Assembly (NCBI RefSeq): GCF_003634935.1
Contig: NZ_RBXO01000001.1
Span: forward strand, 806,001 to 870,000
DNA from: Saccharothrix australiensis
GTDB taxonomy: Bacteria; Actinomycetota; Actinomycetes; Mycobacteriales; Pseudonocardiaceae
Length of the DNA: 64,000 nt
Reading direction: 5' to 3'
Shown here: piece after piece, positions 34,666-43,097 of the stretch
Position numbering within the stretch: position 1 is the first letter of the stretch
Layout: every line of letters begins with the position of its first letter
Program-made: the position numbers and the translations under genes
Notes under the pieces: generated by a model
Database searches by the model: none
What the model was told of the DNA's origin: nothing
The model's input: the letters and a program-made list of their open reading frames with translations, nothing else

Positions 34666-35460
34666 ATGGCCGAGCAGTGGAACTACCTGATGGACATGGA
34701 CGGCGTGCTCGTGCACGAGGAGCACCCCATCCCCGGTTCGAGCGAGTTCGTGGCCGAGCTGACCGCGAACGGCATCCCGTTCCTCGTGCTCACCAACAAC
34801 TCCATCTACACCCCGCGCGACCTGCGCGCCCGGCTGTCCCGCACCGGCCTGGAGGTGCCCGAGGCGGCGATCTGGACCTCGGCGCTGGCCACCGCGAAGT
34901 TCCTGGACTCGCAGCGGCCGGGCGGGTCGGCGTTCGTGATCGGCGAGGCGGGCCTGACCACGGCGCTGCACGAGGTCGGGTACGTGCTGACCGACCGCGA
35001 CCCGGACTACGTGGTGCTCGGCGAGACCCGCACCTACAGCTTCACGGCCATCACCAAGGCCATCCGGCTGGTGGAGGAGGGCGCGAAGTTCATCGCGACC
35101 AACCCCGACGCGACCGGTCCGTCCCGCGAGGGCTCCCTGCCCGCGACCGGTTCCATAGCGGCCCTGATCGAGCGCGCCACCGGCCGCGAACCCTACTACG
35201 TGGGCAAGCCCAACCCGCTGATGATGAGGTCGGCGCTGCGGGCGCTGGGCGCGCACTCGGAGAGCACCCTGATGATCGGCGACCGGATGGACACCGACGT
35301 CCGGGCCGGGCTGGAGGCGGGCCTGCGCACGATCCTGGTGCTGACCGGGATCTCCGCCGAATCCACCGCCGAGCGCTACCCGTACCGGCCGACGCGGGTG
35401 GTGAAGTCCGTCGCCGAGCTGGTCGGCCACTCCGCCGACCCGTTCCCGGACGAGGGGTGA
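34666..35460 (+). CDS. HAD-IIA family phosphatase (NagD-like)
   Basis: A 264-residue cytoplasmic hydrolase. The nucleophile motif is M-D-M-D-G-V-L, motif II lies in L-T-N-N-S, the lysine is in Y-V-G-K-P-N-P-L-M, and motif IV is I-G-D-R-M-D-T-D. Motif order and length fit NagD, which removes phosphate from UMP/GMP-like nucleotides. Start chosen at ATG 34666, seven bases after CAGCAT; ATG 34657 is the alternative. Confidence 0.92.
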   Translation: MAEQWNYLMDMDGVLVHEEHPIPGSSEFVAELTANGIPFLVLTNNSIYTPRDLRARLSRTGLEVPEAAIWTSALATAKFLDSQRPGGSAFVIGEAGLTTALHEVGYVLTDRDPDYVVLGETRTYSFTAITKAIRLVEEGAKFIATNPDATGPSREGSLPATGSIAALIERATGREPYYVGKPNPLMMRSALRALGAHSESTLMIGDRMDTDVRAGLEAGLRTILVLTGISAESTAERYPYRPTRVVKSVAELVGHSADPFPDEG

Positions 35461-35506
35461 GAGCGGTGCCGGTGGCGCGCTGGTGAGGGGCACGGCGGAG
35501 CGGGGT

Positions 35507-35845
35507 CTACCGCTCCGGCGGCGGGTCGCCCCGGAACCCGTGGAGGTCGCCGGAGACCGTGCGGTGTTCGAGCAGGTCGTCGACCGGCCTGCCGTCGGCC
35601 GGCCCGGCCTCCACCGAGGGCACCCGGTTCAGGCGGTCGGCCATGCGCTCCGCCCGGTCGCGGACCAGCTCGCCGCGCCCGGACACGGCGCTGCCCGCGC
35701 CGGCGGCGGCTCCTAACCGGTCGAGCAGGTCGGCGTGCAGCCGCAGCCAGTCGACGTGCTGCCACGGCGTCATGACCCCGGTGGCGGCGGTCTCGCCCAT
35801 CACCTCGTCCAGCACCACCGCGACCCGTTCCAAGTGCTCCCTCAT
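35507..35845 (-). CDS. Hypothetical protein
   Basis: 112 residues from ATG 35845 (M-R-E-H-L-E-R-V-A-V-V-L-D-E-V-M); the frame extends 18 bases further. The N-terminal half is amphipathic helical with G-V-M-T-P-W-Q-H-V-D-W-L-R-L-H-A-D-L-L. The C-terminal half is Arg/Gly/Pro-rich. There is no family match from memory, and it is a possible small regulator. It is convergent with the HAD gene. Confidence 0.6.
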   Translation of the reverse strand: MREHLERVAVVLDEVMGETAATGVMTPWQHVDWLRLHADLLDRLGAAAGAGSAVSGRGELVRDRAERMADRLNRVPSVEAGPADGRPVDDLLEHRTVSGDLHGFRGDPPPER

Positions 35846-36011
35846 GCCCGTGATGATGGGCAACGCGACCGCCGCATCACGCGAACGGCCCGGAGTTCAC
35901 CCTGGAGGGGGAGGCCACCCGCACCAACCGCGGCGGCCCCGGCGCGGGCGAGCGGCCGAATGGTGATCCACTTCCGCGCACCGCGCGGCCACGTCGCTTA
36001 TCGTCGCAACC

Positions 36012-36794
36012 GTGGACCGACCGCTGTTCGTGGTAGGCGACGTGCACGGGCACCTCGCCGAGCTGACCGCTGCCCTGCACTCCCGCGACCTGGTCGACGA
36101 GCACGGCGACTGGTCGGGCGGTGACGCGGAGCTGTGGTTCCTGGGCGACTTCGTCGACCGCGGCCCGGACGGCATCGGCGTCATCGAGTTCGTGATGCGC
36201 CTCGCCGAGCAGGCGGACGGGCAGGTGGACGCCCTGGTCGGCAACCACGAGGTGCTGCTGCTCGGGATGCACCGGTTCGGGGACGAGCACGTGCCCGACG
36301 CGCCCACCCCGCGCAGCTTCGCCCGGAGCTGGCTGCTCAACGGCGGCCTGCGCAGCGACCAGGACCGGCTGACCGACCGGCACATCGACTGGCTCACCAC
36401 CCGGCCGGTGCTGCGCCTGGTGGACGACCACCTGCTGATGCACTCCGACACCCTGGCCTACCTGGAGTGGGGCTCTACGATCGACGAGGTCAACGACGCC
36501 GTGCGCGAGGTGCTGCGCGGCCACGACCTCGCCGCGTGGTGGGAGTGCTGGCGGAAGATGACCACCCGGTACGCGTTCCGGGGCCCCGACGGCGGGACCG
36601 TGGCCGCCGAGCTGCTGGACGCGCTGGGCGGGACCGAGGTCGTGCACGGGCACAGCGTGATCGCGGACCAGCTCGGCGTGCCGCCGCAGGAGATCGACGG
36701 GCCGCTGCGGTACGCGGACGGCCGGGTGCTGGCGGTGGACGCCGGGCTGTACAGCGGTGGGCCCTGCCTGGTGGTGCGGCTGGACGAGGTCTGA
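36012..36794 (+). CDS. Calcineurin-type metallophosphoesterase
   Basis: 260 residues with the classical dinuclear-metal motifs G-D-V-H-G-H, G-D-F-V-D-R-G and G-N-H-E, followed by V-H-G-H-S and a final barrel strand. It resembles Ser/Thr phosphatase PP1- or ApaH-like proteins. Substrate unknown. The GTG is seven bases after TATCGT (35999-36004) and lacks a ribosome site, so it is leaderless. It is convergent with yccF, with 21 bases between stops. Confidence 0.93.
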   Translation: MDRPLFVVGDVHGHLAELTAALHSRDLVDEHGDWSGGDAELWFLGDFVDRGPDGIGVIEFVMRLAEQADGQVDALVGNHEVLLLGMHRFGDEHVPDAPTPRSFARSWLLNGGLRSDQDRLTDRHIDWLTTRPVLRLVDDHLLMHSDTLAYLEWGSTIDEVNDAVREVLRGHDLAAWWECWRKMTTRYAFRGPDGGTVAAELLDALGGTEVVHGHSVIADQLGVPPQEIDGPLRYADGRVLAVDAGLYSGGPCLVVRLDEV

Positions 36795-36815
36795 CCGGGC
36801 CCCGCCGCCGGCCGG

Positions 36816-37190
36816 TCAGACCTCGCTGACGATCTCCTTGCCGAGGGGCATGAGCGACACCGGGACCATCTTGAAGTTCGCGATGCCCAGCGGGATGCCG
36901 ATGATCGTCACGCACAGCAGCGCGCCGCTCACCAGGTGCCCGAGCGCGAGCCAGATCCCGGCCACCACGATCCAGATGACGTTGCCGATCAGGGACGGCG
37001 CGCCCGCGCCCGGCCGGTCGACCACGGTCCGGCCGAACGGCCACAGGGCGTAGTTGGCGATCCGGAACGCCGCCAGCCCCCACGGGATGGTGATGACGAG
37101 GATGCAGCAGATGATCCCGGTCACGACGTACCCGAGGGCGAGCCAGAACCCGCTCAGCACCAGCCATATCAGGTTCAGGATGATCCGCAC
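36816..37190 (-). CDS. YccF domain membrane protein
   Basis: 124 residues. Two copies of the YccF repeat, each with two hydrophobic segments (L-N-L-I-W-L-V-L-S-G-F-W-L-A-L-G and V-I-W-I-V-V-A-G-I-W-L-A-L-G), and the pattern I-T-I-P-W-G-L-A / I-G-I-P-L-G-I-A. Position and family correspond to Rv0870c. GTG 37190 was chosen; the open frame runs thousands of bases further but is not coding. The function is unknown. Confidence 0.9.
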   Translation of the reverse strand: MRIILNLIWLVLSGFWLALGYVVTGIICCILVITIPWGLAAFRIANYALWPFGRTVVDRPGAGAPSLIGNVIWIVVAGIWLALGHLVSGALLCVTIIGIPLGIANFKMVPVSLMPLGKEIVSEV

Positions 37191-37285
37191 CCCACCATCC
37201 TGCCCGAAGGCGCGGCGCGGTGCCGTCGGCGTTGAGCGCCGGCGCGGTGCCGTCGGCGTTGAGGGCGGGTGCGGTGCTGTCGCGT

Positions 37286-37843
37286 TCAGGGCAGCAGCGC
37301 GGTGGTCACGGCCATGACCGCGTCCACCCCGTGCCGGGTCGGGGTGAGGAGGTGGCTGATCGCCGTCCGCACGACGGTTTCCGCGATCAGCTCGGCGCGC
37401 TCGGCGGGCACCCGGGGCCAGTGCGCGCGGACGTGCTCCAGGAACACGGCCGTCGCCGCCGCCAGCACCGGGCCGCCCTTGGTGGTGACCAGCGGGAGGA
37501 CGTCCTCCGCGCGCGTGCCGCCCGCCAGCACGGAGTTCGTCAGCGGGTCCTCCGCGGCCAGGCTGAACACGAACCGCATGGCCTCGCGGATGCCGTCCAC
37601 CGGGTCGGGCGTCCCGGCCAGCCGTTCCCGCACGCCCGCCAGGAACTGCTCGGTCTTGTACCGGGCGACCGCGTCGACGATCCGCTCCTTGTTGCCGAAC
37701 TCGTTGTAGACGGTCTGCCTGCTCACCCCCGCCCTGGTGGCCACGTCCGCCATGCGGAGGCCGCGGAAGCCGCGTGCCGCCAAGAGGTCCGCCGCGGCGT
37801 CGAGCAACGCACGGGTGAGCTGGGTCACGGCGTCCAGCTTCAC
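37286..37843 (-). CDS. TetR-family transcriptional regulator
   Basis: 185 residues. The helix-turn-helix is seen in M-A-D-V-A-T-R-A-G-V-S-R-Q-T-V-Y-N-E-F-G-N-K, with a helical ligand-binding domain after it. Start at GTG 37843; GTG 37828 is an alternative. Divergent from a HAD hydrolase gene with only 37 bases between starts, so the two promoters overlap and the regulator probably controls itself and its neighbour. The AT-rich TTTACAAAAG in that gap may be part of the operator. Confidence 0.9.
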   Translation of the reverse strand: MKLDAVTQLTRALLDAAADLLAARGFRGLRMADVATRAGVSRQTVYNEFGNKERIVDAVARYKTEQFLAGVRERLAGTPDPVDGIREAMRFVFSLAAEDPLTNSVLAGGTRAEDVLPLVTTKGGPVLAAATAVFLEHVRAHWPRVPAERAELIAETVVRTAISHLLTPTRHGVDAVMAVTTALLP

Positions 37844-37880
37844 ACAGAGTGGGCTTTTGTAAACCCCGTAGAGTGCGGAG

Positions 37881-38519
37881 GTGCCGTTGACCGTGGGATT
37901 CGACCTGGACATGACGCTCATCGACCCCCGACCGGGCATGGCCGCGGTGATGGACGCGGTGGCGGTCGAGTCGGGGCACCCCCTCGACGGCGCGCACTTC
38001 GCGGCGAACCTCGGCCCGCCCCTGGACATGATCTACCGCGACTTCGGCGTGCCCGAGGAGGAGATCCCGGATCTGATCGCCCGGTTCCGGCAGCTCTACC
38101 CGGAGATCGTCATCCCGGCGACGGTCGCGCTGCCCGGCGCGCCGCAGTCGCTCGCGGCGGTGCGCGAGCTGGGCGGCAGCACGGTCGTCGTGACGGGGAA
38201 GTACCGCGCGAACGCGGCGCTGCACCTGGCCGCGTTCGGGTGGGAGGTGGATCACCTGTACGGGGAGCTGTGGTCGACGGGCAAGGCCGAGGCGCTGAAG
38301 GCGCTCGGCGCGGCGGTGTACGTGGGCGACCACGTCGGTGACGTGCGCGGCGCGCGTGCCGCGGGAGCGGTGGCGGTGGCCGTGGCCAGCGGGCCGTGCT
38401 CGGCCGCGGAACTCGCCGACGAGGGCGCGGACGTGGTGCTCCCGTCGCTGACCGGGTTCCCGGACTGGCTGCGGGAGAACGCGCCTAGGCTCGCCGACGG
38501 GAGTTCCGCACGGCGCTGA
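37881..38519 (+). CDS. HAD-family hydrolase (phosphoglycolate phosphatase-like)
   Basis: 212 residues. The nucleophile motif is G-F-D-L-D-M-T-L-I-D, with a helical cap, motif II in V-V-V-T-G-K, and motif IV V-G-D-H-V-G-D. GTG 37881 is six bases after TAGAGT (37869-37874). Substrate unknown. The 3' end overlaps the next, convergent gene by 35 bases. Confidence 0.9.
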   Translation: MPLTVGFDLDMTLIDPRPGMAAVMDAVAVESGHPLDGAHFAANLGPPLDMIYRDFGVPEEEIPDLIARFRQLYPEIVIPATVALPGAPQSLAAVRELGGSTVVVTGKYRANAALHLAAFGWEVDHLYGELWSTGKAEALKALGAAVYVGDHVGDVRGARAAGAVAVAVASGPCSAAELADEGADVVLPSLTGFPDWLRENAPRLADGSSARR

Positions 38520-38676
38520 ACACGCCGAGCGCCAACCCGGCGGGCGCGAGCAGCCACCCGGCGGCGAACACCCACGCCGGCAGGCCGCGGTCGCCGGCGA
38601 CGAACATCGCCACGATCGCCACCACGCCCAGCGCGAACAGCACCACCGCCGCCGGCATCGCCTTGGAAGTCGACAT
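38485..38676 (-). CDS. Small two-helix membrane protein
   Basis: 63 residues with two hydrophobic helices (A-A-V-V-L-F-A-L-G-V-V-A-I-V-A-M-F-V and W-V-F-A-A-G-W-L-L-A-P-A-G-L-A-L-G-V) and a basic C-terminus. The ATG is six bases after TACCCT on the minus strand (complement of 38683-38688), a leaderless pattern that supports the gene. It overlaps the end of the convergent HAD gene. Confidence 0.7.
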   Translation of the reverse strand: MSTSKAMPAAVVLFALGVVAIVAMFVAGDRGLPAWVFAAGWLLAPAGLALGVFSAVRNSRRRA

Positions 38677-38804
38677 GGGGTGAGGGTAACCGCGTCGGGG
38701 GTCGCGCGATCGGAGGTGCCCCGGCGGGGTAGTTCTGGATAGTCTGGTGGGACGCGTCCTGGGCACGCCCGGGGCGCGTTCGTCGTGTGGTTGCAGAGGG
38801 ATTG

Positions 38805-39200
38805 GTGAGCGCGGTGCCGACCGGCAAGGTCAAGTGGTACGACTCGGAGAAGGGCTTCGGCTTCGTCACCCAGGATGGCGGCGAGGACGTCTACGTGCGG
38901 AAATCCGCCCTGCCTCCGGGCGTCGAGGGCCTCAAGGCCGGGCAGCGCATCGAGTTCGGCATGGCGGAGGGCCGGCGTGGTCCGCAGGCCCTGTCCGTGC
39001 GGTTGATCGATCCCGCGCCGTCGGTGGTGGAGGCCCGCCGCCGGCCTGCCGAGGAGCTGCACGGGTTGATCGAGGACATGATCAAGCTGCTGGAGCTGAA
39101 GGTGCAGCCGGAGCTGCGGCGCGGGCGGTACCCGGACCGCAAGAACACCAAGCTGATCGCGGACGTGGTGCGGGCGGTCGCCCGGGAGCTCGATCCGTAG
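38805..39200 (+). CDS. cspB: Cold-shock domain protein with C-terminal extension (CspB, Rv0871 type)
   Basis: 131 residues. The N-terminal cold-shock domain has [15 protein letters not shown] and V-Y-V-R-K-S-A-L; the second RNP motif has Arg where the usual F-V-H motif has His. A further 65 residues, charged and helical ([16 protein letters not shown]), are typical of the long actinobacterial paralogue next to yccF. GTG 38805 has GAGGG at short spacing; GTG 38814 is the alternative. A nucleic-acid chaperone role is expected. Confidence 0.93.
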   Translation: MSAVPTGKVKWYDSEKGFGFVTQDGGEDVYVRKSALPPGVEGLKAGQRIEFGMAEGRRGPQALSVRLIDPAPSVVEARRRPAEELHGLIEDMIKLLELKVQPELRRGRYPDRKNTKLIADVVRAVARELDP

Positions 39201-39210
39201 GGATGGAGCG

Positions 39211-39355
39211 GAAAGCGTCCTCGCCGGACGGGTTGGCCACCGAGGACGACCTCTGGGCGCGACCTCGGCGCGGCGCGGTGCGGAAGGGCGAAAAGCGGGC
39301 GTGCCATCCCCGGTGGCCTGGTCTGCGGGCGGGCCACCCGGGGATGACACGCTCG
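39211..39355. repeat. Dispersed nested-hairpin element, copy 3 (reduced, inverted)
   Basis: The 39211-39248 block is the reverse complement of the conserved tail of copies 1 and 2, with four or five changes. The outer palindrome follows at 39301-39350, with one bulge and one mismatch and without the inner 26-27-bp hairpin. It lies between the convergent cspB and the DUF2771-type gene. Confidence 0.8.
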
Positions 39356-39390
39356 GGTGAGGTGTGCGCTGGGCGCGTGTGGGCCGGTGG

Positions 39391-39864
39391 TCAGGTGCGG
39401 TCGTCCACCGAGAGGACCCAGGTCCCCCTCGCCACGAAGTCGAAGCTGCCGGTCGCGCCGGCCTCGATCCGCGAGCCGTACTGCTGCACCTCGACGCTCT
39501 CCAACTGGTCGTCCTTCTTCGGCAGGACCAGGGTGTAGGCGTACTTCGGGTCGCGCTCGGTGAAGAGCTTGCTGCGCAGCGGCTCCTGCGGCTCGCCCCG
39601 GGCGTTGCGATAGGTGAACTTGACCGACCAGGCGGATTTCGCCAGTTCGCCCGGCACCGAGATCTGCACGGGTTTGCCCGGTCGCACGCGCAGCACGCCG
39701 GCCGCCTCGGTGTCGATCGCGCAGTCCTCCGACGCGAGGTCGCAGTACTGGGTGGGCTTGACGTTGATCGTCCTGCCGTCCGCGTGGAAGGTGACCTCGG
39801 GGTCGCGGGGCGCGGCGCAGGCCGCCACCGGCAGGAGCAGCAGGACGGGCAGTACTCGGCGCAC
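39391..39864 (-). CDS. Putative DUF2771-type lipoprotein (Rv0875c position)
   Basis: 157 residues. The signal peptide has the lipobox P-V-A-A-C (Cys16). The mature domain is a beta-rich fold with two cysteines (Y-C-D-L-A-S-E-D-C-A) and the end F-V-A-R-G-T-W-V-L-S-V. GTG 39864 lies 11 bases after the MFS stop, so they are co-transcribed; TAGGCT eight bases upstream may give an extra promoter. Rv0875c and Rv0876c form the same pair in M. tuberculosis. Confidence 0.82.
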   Translation of the reverse strand: MRRVLPVLLLLPVAACAAPRDPEVTFHADGRTINVKPTQYCDLASEDCAIDTEAAGVLRVRPGKPVQISVPGELAKSAWSVKFTYRNARGEPQEPLRSKLFTERDPKYAYTLVLPKKDDQLESVEVQQYGSRIEAGATGSFDFVARGTWVLSVDDRT

Positions 39865-39875
39865 GGGGTGGGAGC

Positions 39876-41357
39876 CTACGGTGTCACCGGGGTCGCCCGG
39901 AGCGGGCGGTCGCCGCCCAGGCCGGGGATGAGGGTGCTGCCCCGCCTCGACAGGATCGTCTGGGCCAGGCCGCAGGCCAGCAGGCCGGACAGGACCGTGA
40001 AGCCGATCCAGTACTCGGTGGGCAGCAGGACGCCCAGCGCGCCGCCGAAGACCCAGCCGAGCTGGAGGATGGTCTCCGAGCGGCCGAACGCCGACGCCCT
40101 CGACTCCTCCGGCAGGTCGTCCTGGATGACGGCGTCGAGGCTCACCTTGGCCAGGGAGCTGGCGGTCGCGCCGATGAGGCCCACGGCCGCCGCCGTGAGC
40201 AGGCCCGGCAGGATCGCGGCCAAGACCGTCGTCGCCAGCGCCGCGCCCAGGCAGCCGATGACCACCTGGTCCGGCGCGCCGAAGTGCAGGCGTGCGCCCA
40301 CCGCGTTGCCGAGGAAGCTGCCGACGCCCGCCGCGCCGGCGATGACCCCGAGCAGCAGCAGTTGCAGGAACGGCTCGCCCTCGGTCTGCGCGCGCACGAC
40401 GAAGGCGGCGAAGAGCATCAGGAAGCCGGTGAGCATCCGGATCGAGCCGTTGCCCCAGAGCGCCACCACCACGGTCCGGCCGAGGGACTGGCGCTTCGGC
40501 TTCTGGGGCCTGGCCCGCAGCGACGTCGGCACCTCGCCCTCGGTCAGCTCCACCCAGGACGGGATGCGCAGGCACAGGACGGCGTTGCCCAGGCACAGCG
40601 CGGCGGTGAACCAGAGCGCGCCCGGTGAGCCGAAGATGTTCGCGAAACCCGCCGCGACCAGCCCGAACACGCCGCCCGCCGCCAGGCCGAAGACGGTCAT
40701 CCGCGCGTTGGTCTTGGACAGCGTGATGTCCGGTGGCAGCACCCTCGGCGTGATCGCGGCCTTGAGCACGGTGAACGACTTCGACAGGACCATGCTGCCC
40801 AGCGCCGCCGGGTAGAGGCCCCAGTTGTCGAAGTTCACCGCCATGACGACCGACAGGACGACCCGGAGCACGCACGACGCCGCCAGCGCGACCCGCCTGC
40901 CGTGCTGGATGCGGTCGAGCGCGGGTCCGATCACGGGCGCCACCAGGGCGAACGGGGCCACCGTGATCAGCAGGTAGAGCGCCACCTTGCCCTTGCTCTC
41001 GCCGGTCGCGGCCGAGAAGAACAGGGTGTTGGCCAGGGCCACCGCCATCGCCGCGTCGGCGGCGTAGTTCATCATCACCGCGTAGGTGAGCGACGACAGG
41101 CCGGACTGCTTGGCCCCGTCCGCGTGGGCCGCCTTCCGGAACGCCGCCACCGCCTGCGCGCTGAGCTGCCTCGTCCGCCACAGCGCCACGCGGGTGACCG
41201 TCAGCTTCTTCGGCATGGTCGGCGCGGTGGGCCGCTCGTCGGCCGGTGGTGGCGGCGGTGGCGGGGCGCCGGTCGGGTACGGCCGGGTGCGCGGCTTGTA
41301 CTCGTCGCCTTCCCACGGGTACCGCCGTGACTGGTCTTCCGGCCGTTGACGCGTCAC
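39876..41357 (-). CDS. MFS transporter-like integral membrane protein (Rv0876c type)
   Basis: 493 residues. A Pro-rich cytoplasmic N-terminus of about 50 residues comes before twelve or so hydrophobic segments. Motifs such as D-R-I-Q-H-G-R-R after helix 2, and the C-terminal pattern F-G-R-S-E-T-I-L-Q-L-G-W-V-F-G-G-A, fit the major facilitator superfamily. GTG 41357; CAGGAT lies seven bases upstream. The substrate is unknown. Confidence 0.9.
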   Translation of the reverse strand: MTRQRPEDQSRRYPWEGDEYKPRTRPYPTGAPPPPPPPADERPTAPTMPKKLTVTRVALWRTRQLSAQAVAAFRKAAHADGAKQSGLSSLTYAVMMNYAADAAMAVALANTLFFSAATGESKGKVALYLLITVAPFALVAPVIGPALDRIQHGRRVALAASCVLRVVLSVVMAVNFDNWGLYPAALGSMVLSKSFTVLKAAITPRVLPPDITLSKTNARMTVFGLAAGGVFGLVAAGFANIFGSPGALWFTAALCLGNAVLCLRIPSWVELTEGEVPTSLRARPQKPKRQSLGRTVVVALWGNGSIRMLTGFLMLFAAFVVRAQTEGEPFLQLLLLGVIAGAAGVGSFLGNAVGARLHFGAPDQVVIGCLGAALATTVLAAILPGLLTAAAVGLIGATASSLAKVSLDAVIQDDLPEESRASAFGRSETILQLGWVFGGALGVLLPTEYWIGFTVLSGLLACGLAQTILSRRGSTLIPGLGGDRPLRATPVTP

Positions 41358-41465
41358 GGGCTCAATCCTGCCTCACGCGCACCGCCCTGTCCCGGACATT
41401 GCGCCCGGTGAGCACGGTTGCGGCAGGTTCACCCGGTGGCGTCGACCGCCGCCCGCCGGCGGGCG

Positions 41466-42230
41466 TCACCCCGTCCTGAGGCGCACGCGGAACAGCTTCG
41501 GCCAGTTCTTGCCGGTGACCAGGAACTCGTCCGCCGCGCCCGGCACGGCCGCGATGCCGTTGAGCACGTCGGTCCTGGGCACGTCCGGCGGGCGCAGGGA
41601 GGTCAGGTCGACGGTGGCGAGCACGTCACCGCTCGCCGGGTCGATCCTCACCACCTCGTCCTGCTGCCAGAGGTTCGCCCAGACGTGGCCGCCGACGCAC
41701 TCCAGCTCGTTGATCCGCACCAGCGGTACGCCGTTGCGCCGCACGGTCACCCGGCCCCGCTCGGCGAACGTCTCCGGGTCCACGAACCGCAGCTCCTCGG
41801 TGCCGTCGCTCATCACCAACCGGTCGCCGTCCCGGCACAGGCCCCAGCCCTCGCCGTCGTACGTGACGCGCTTCACCTCTTCGAGGGTGCGCCGGTCGCG
41901 CAGGATGGCGACGCCGTTCTGCCAGGTGAGCTGCCAGATCCGGTCGTCGACGACGGTCACGCCCTCGCCGAACAGCGGCGGCGGCAGGTCGACCCGCTGC
42001 CGCACCTCGCCGGTGGCCGGGTCCACGCGGCGCAGCGAGGACCGCCCCACCAGGCCGGTGCCCTCGTACAGCTCGCCGTCGGCCAGCTCCAGGCCCTGCG
42101 TGAACGCCGCCGGGTCGTGCGGGACCTCGCCCAGCACCTCCACGCCGGGTCCGGGCCGCTCCGGCTCGTCCGGGGGCGTCGTGCACGCCGTCGTCAGGAC
42201 GAGGACCAGAGCCATCGGGAGCCACCGCAC
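41466..42230 (-). CDS. Glutaminyl-peptide cyclotransferase (plant-type), lipoprotein
   Basis: 254 residues. The signal peptide ends in L-T-T-A-C. The mature part is a five-bladed propeller of the glutamine cyclotransferase family (F-T-Q-G-L-E, L-T-W-Q-N-G-V, Y-D-G-E-G-W-G-L, M-S-D-G-T-E-E-L, N-E-L-E, W-A-N-L-W-Q-Q-D, N-G-I-A). It converts N-terminal glutamine to pyroglutamate on exported proteins. GTG 42230 starts the signal peptide; the longer frame lacks support. It is divergent from the DUF3027 gene. Confidence 0.9.
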   Translation of the reverse strand: MRWLPMALVLVLTTACTTPPDEPERPGPGVEVLGEVPHDPAAFTQGLELADGELYEGTGLVGRSSLRRVDPATGEVRQRVDLPPPLFGEGVTVVDDRIWQLTWQNGVAILRDRRTLEEVKRVTYDGEGWGLCRDGDRLVMSDGTEELRFVDPETFAERGRVTVRRNGVPLVRINELECVGGHVWANLWQQDEVVRIDPASGDVLATVDLTSLRPPDVPRTDVLNGIAAVPGAADEFLVTGKNWPKLFRVRLRTG

Positions 42231-42287
42231 GTCCGAAAGAGTGGCACGTGTGCACGGGCCCGCGCGGTCGTGCGGCACAATTCACCC

Positions 42288-43097
42288 GTGACCGCCACAC
42301 CGACCCAGCAGCCCGACCCAGTGCTCGCCGACCCGGTGCTCGTCGACTCCGGGGCGGTGGCGCTCGCCCGAGCGGCGGCGCAGGAGGAAGCAGGCGCCGA
42401 GCCCGTCGGCGACCACGTGGGTGTGCTCGCCGAGGACGAGGCGTCGGTCACCCACCTGTTCCCCGCCGAGCACGCCGGCTACCGGGGCTGGAACTGGGCG
42501 GTGACGGTCGCGTTCGCGGGCCCCGGCACGCCGGTCTCGGTCTCCGAGGTCGTGCTGCTGCCCGGCCAGGACGCGCTGGTCGCGCCGGACTGGGTGCCGT
42601 GGCGCGAACGGGTGCGCGCGGGCGACCTGGGCGTCGGCGACCTGCTGCCGCCGCGCGAGGACGACCCGCGGCTCGCGCCCGGCTACGTGGGCTCCGACGA
42701 CCCGGCGGTCGAGGAGGTCGCGCTGGAGGTCGGGCTCGGCCGCGTGCACGTGCTGTCCCGCGAGGGCGTGCTGGAGGCCGCGTCGCGCTGGCAGGGCGGC
42801 GACTTCGGCCCGCGCAGCGACATGGCCCGCGGCGCGCCCGCGAAGTGCGGCACGTGCGGCTTCTACCTGCGGGTGGCCGGTTCGCTGGGCGCGGCGTTCG
42901 GCGTGTGCGCGAACGAGCTGACGCCCGCCGACGGCCACGTGGTGCACGTCGAGTACGGCTGCGGCGCGCACTCCGAGGTCGAGGTCGAGCACGGCTCGGC
43001 CGTGCCGGTGGCCGACGTGGTCTACGACGACGCGGTGCTCGACGTCGAGGTGAACGCGACGCCCGCGGCGGACGCGGCCCCCGAGCCCGGTCGGTGA
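42288..43097 (+). CDS. DUF3027 protein with zinc-ribbon-like cysteines (Rv0877 position)
   Basis: 269 residues. The N-terminal part is acidic. The middle has W-N-W-A-V-T-V-A-F-A, P-D-W-V-P-W-R-E-R-V and L-G-V-G-D-L-L-P-P, family hallmarks. A Cys cluster follows: C187-x2-C190, C207 and C225 with H228, a likely zinc site. GTG 42288 has CACAAT six bases upstream. The stop overlaps the start of the next gene (GTGA), so the two products are made together. The function is unknown. Confidence 0.88.
   Translation: MTATPTQQPDPVLADPVLVDSGAVALARAAAQEEAGAEPVGDHVGVLAEDEASVTHLFPAEHAGYRGWNWAVTVAFAGPGTPVSVSEVVLLPGQDALVAPDWVPWRERVRAGDLGVGDLLPPREDDPRLAPGYVGSDDPAVEEVALEVGLGRVHVLSREGVLEAASRWQGGDFGPRSDMARGAPAKCGTCGFYLRVAGSLGAAFGVCANELTPADGHVVHVEYGCGAHSEVEVEHGSAVPVADVVYDDAVLDVEVNATPAADAAPEPGR

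Noticed and set aside
36816-39350. An 844-codon frame ending in the yccF sequence
   Set aside because: Only the last 124 codons show YccF homology. The rest runs antisense through the TetR, HAD and cspB region and has no homology.
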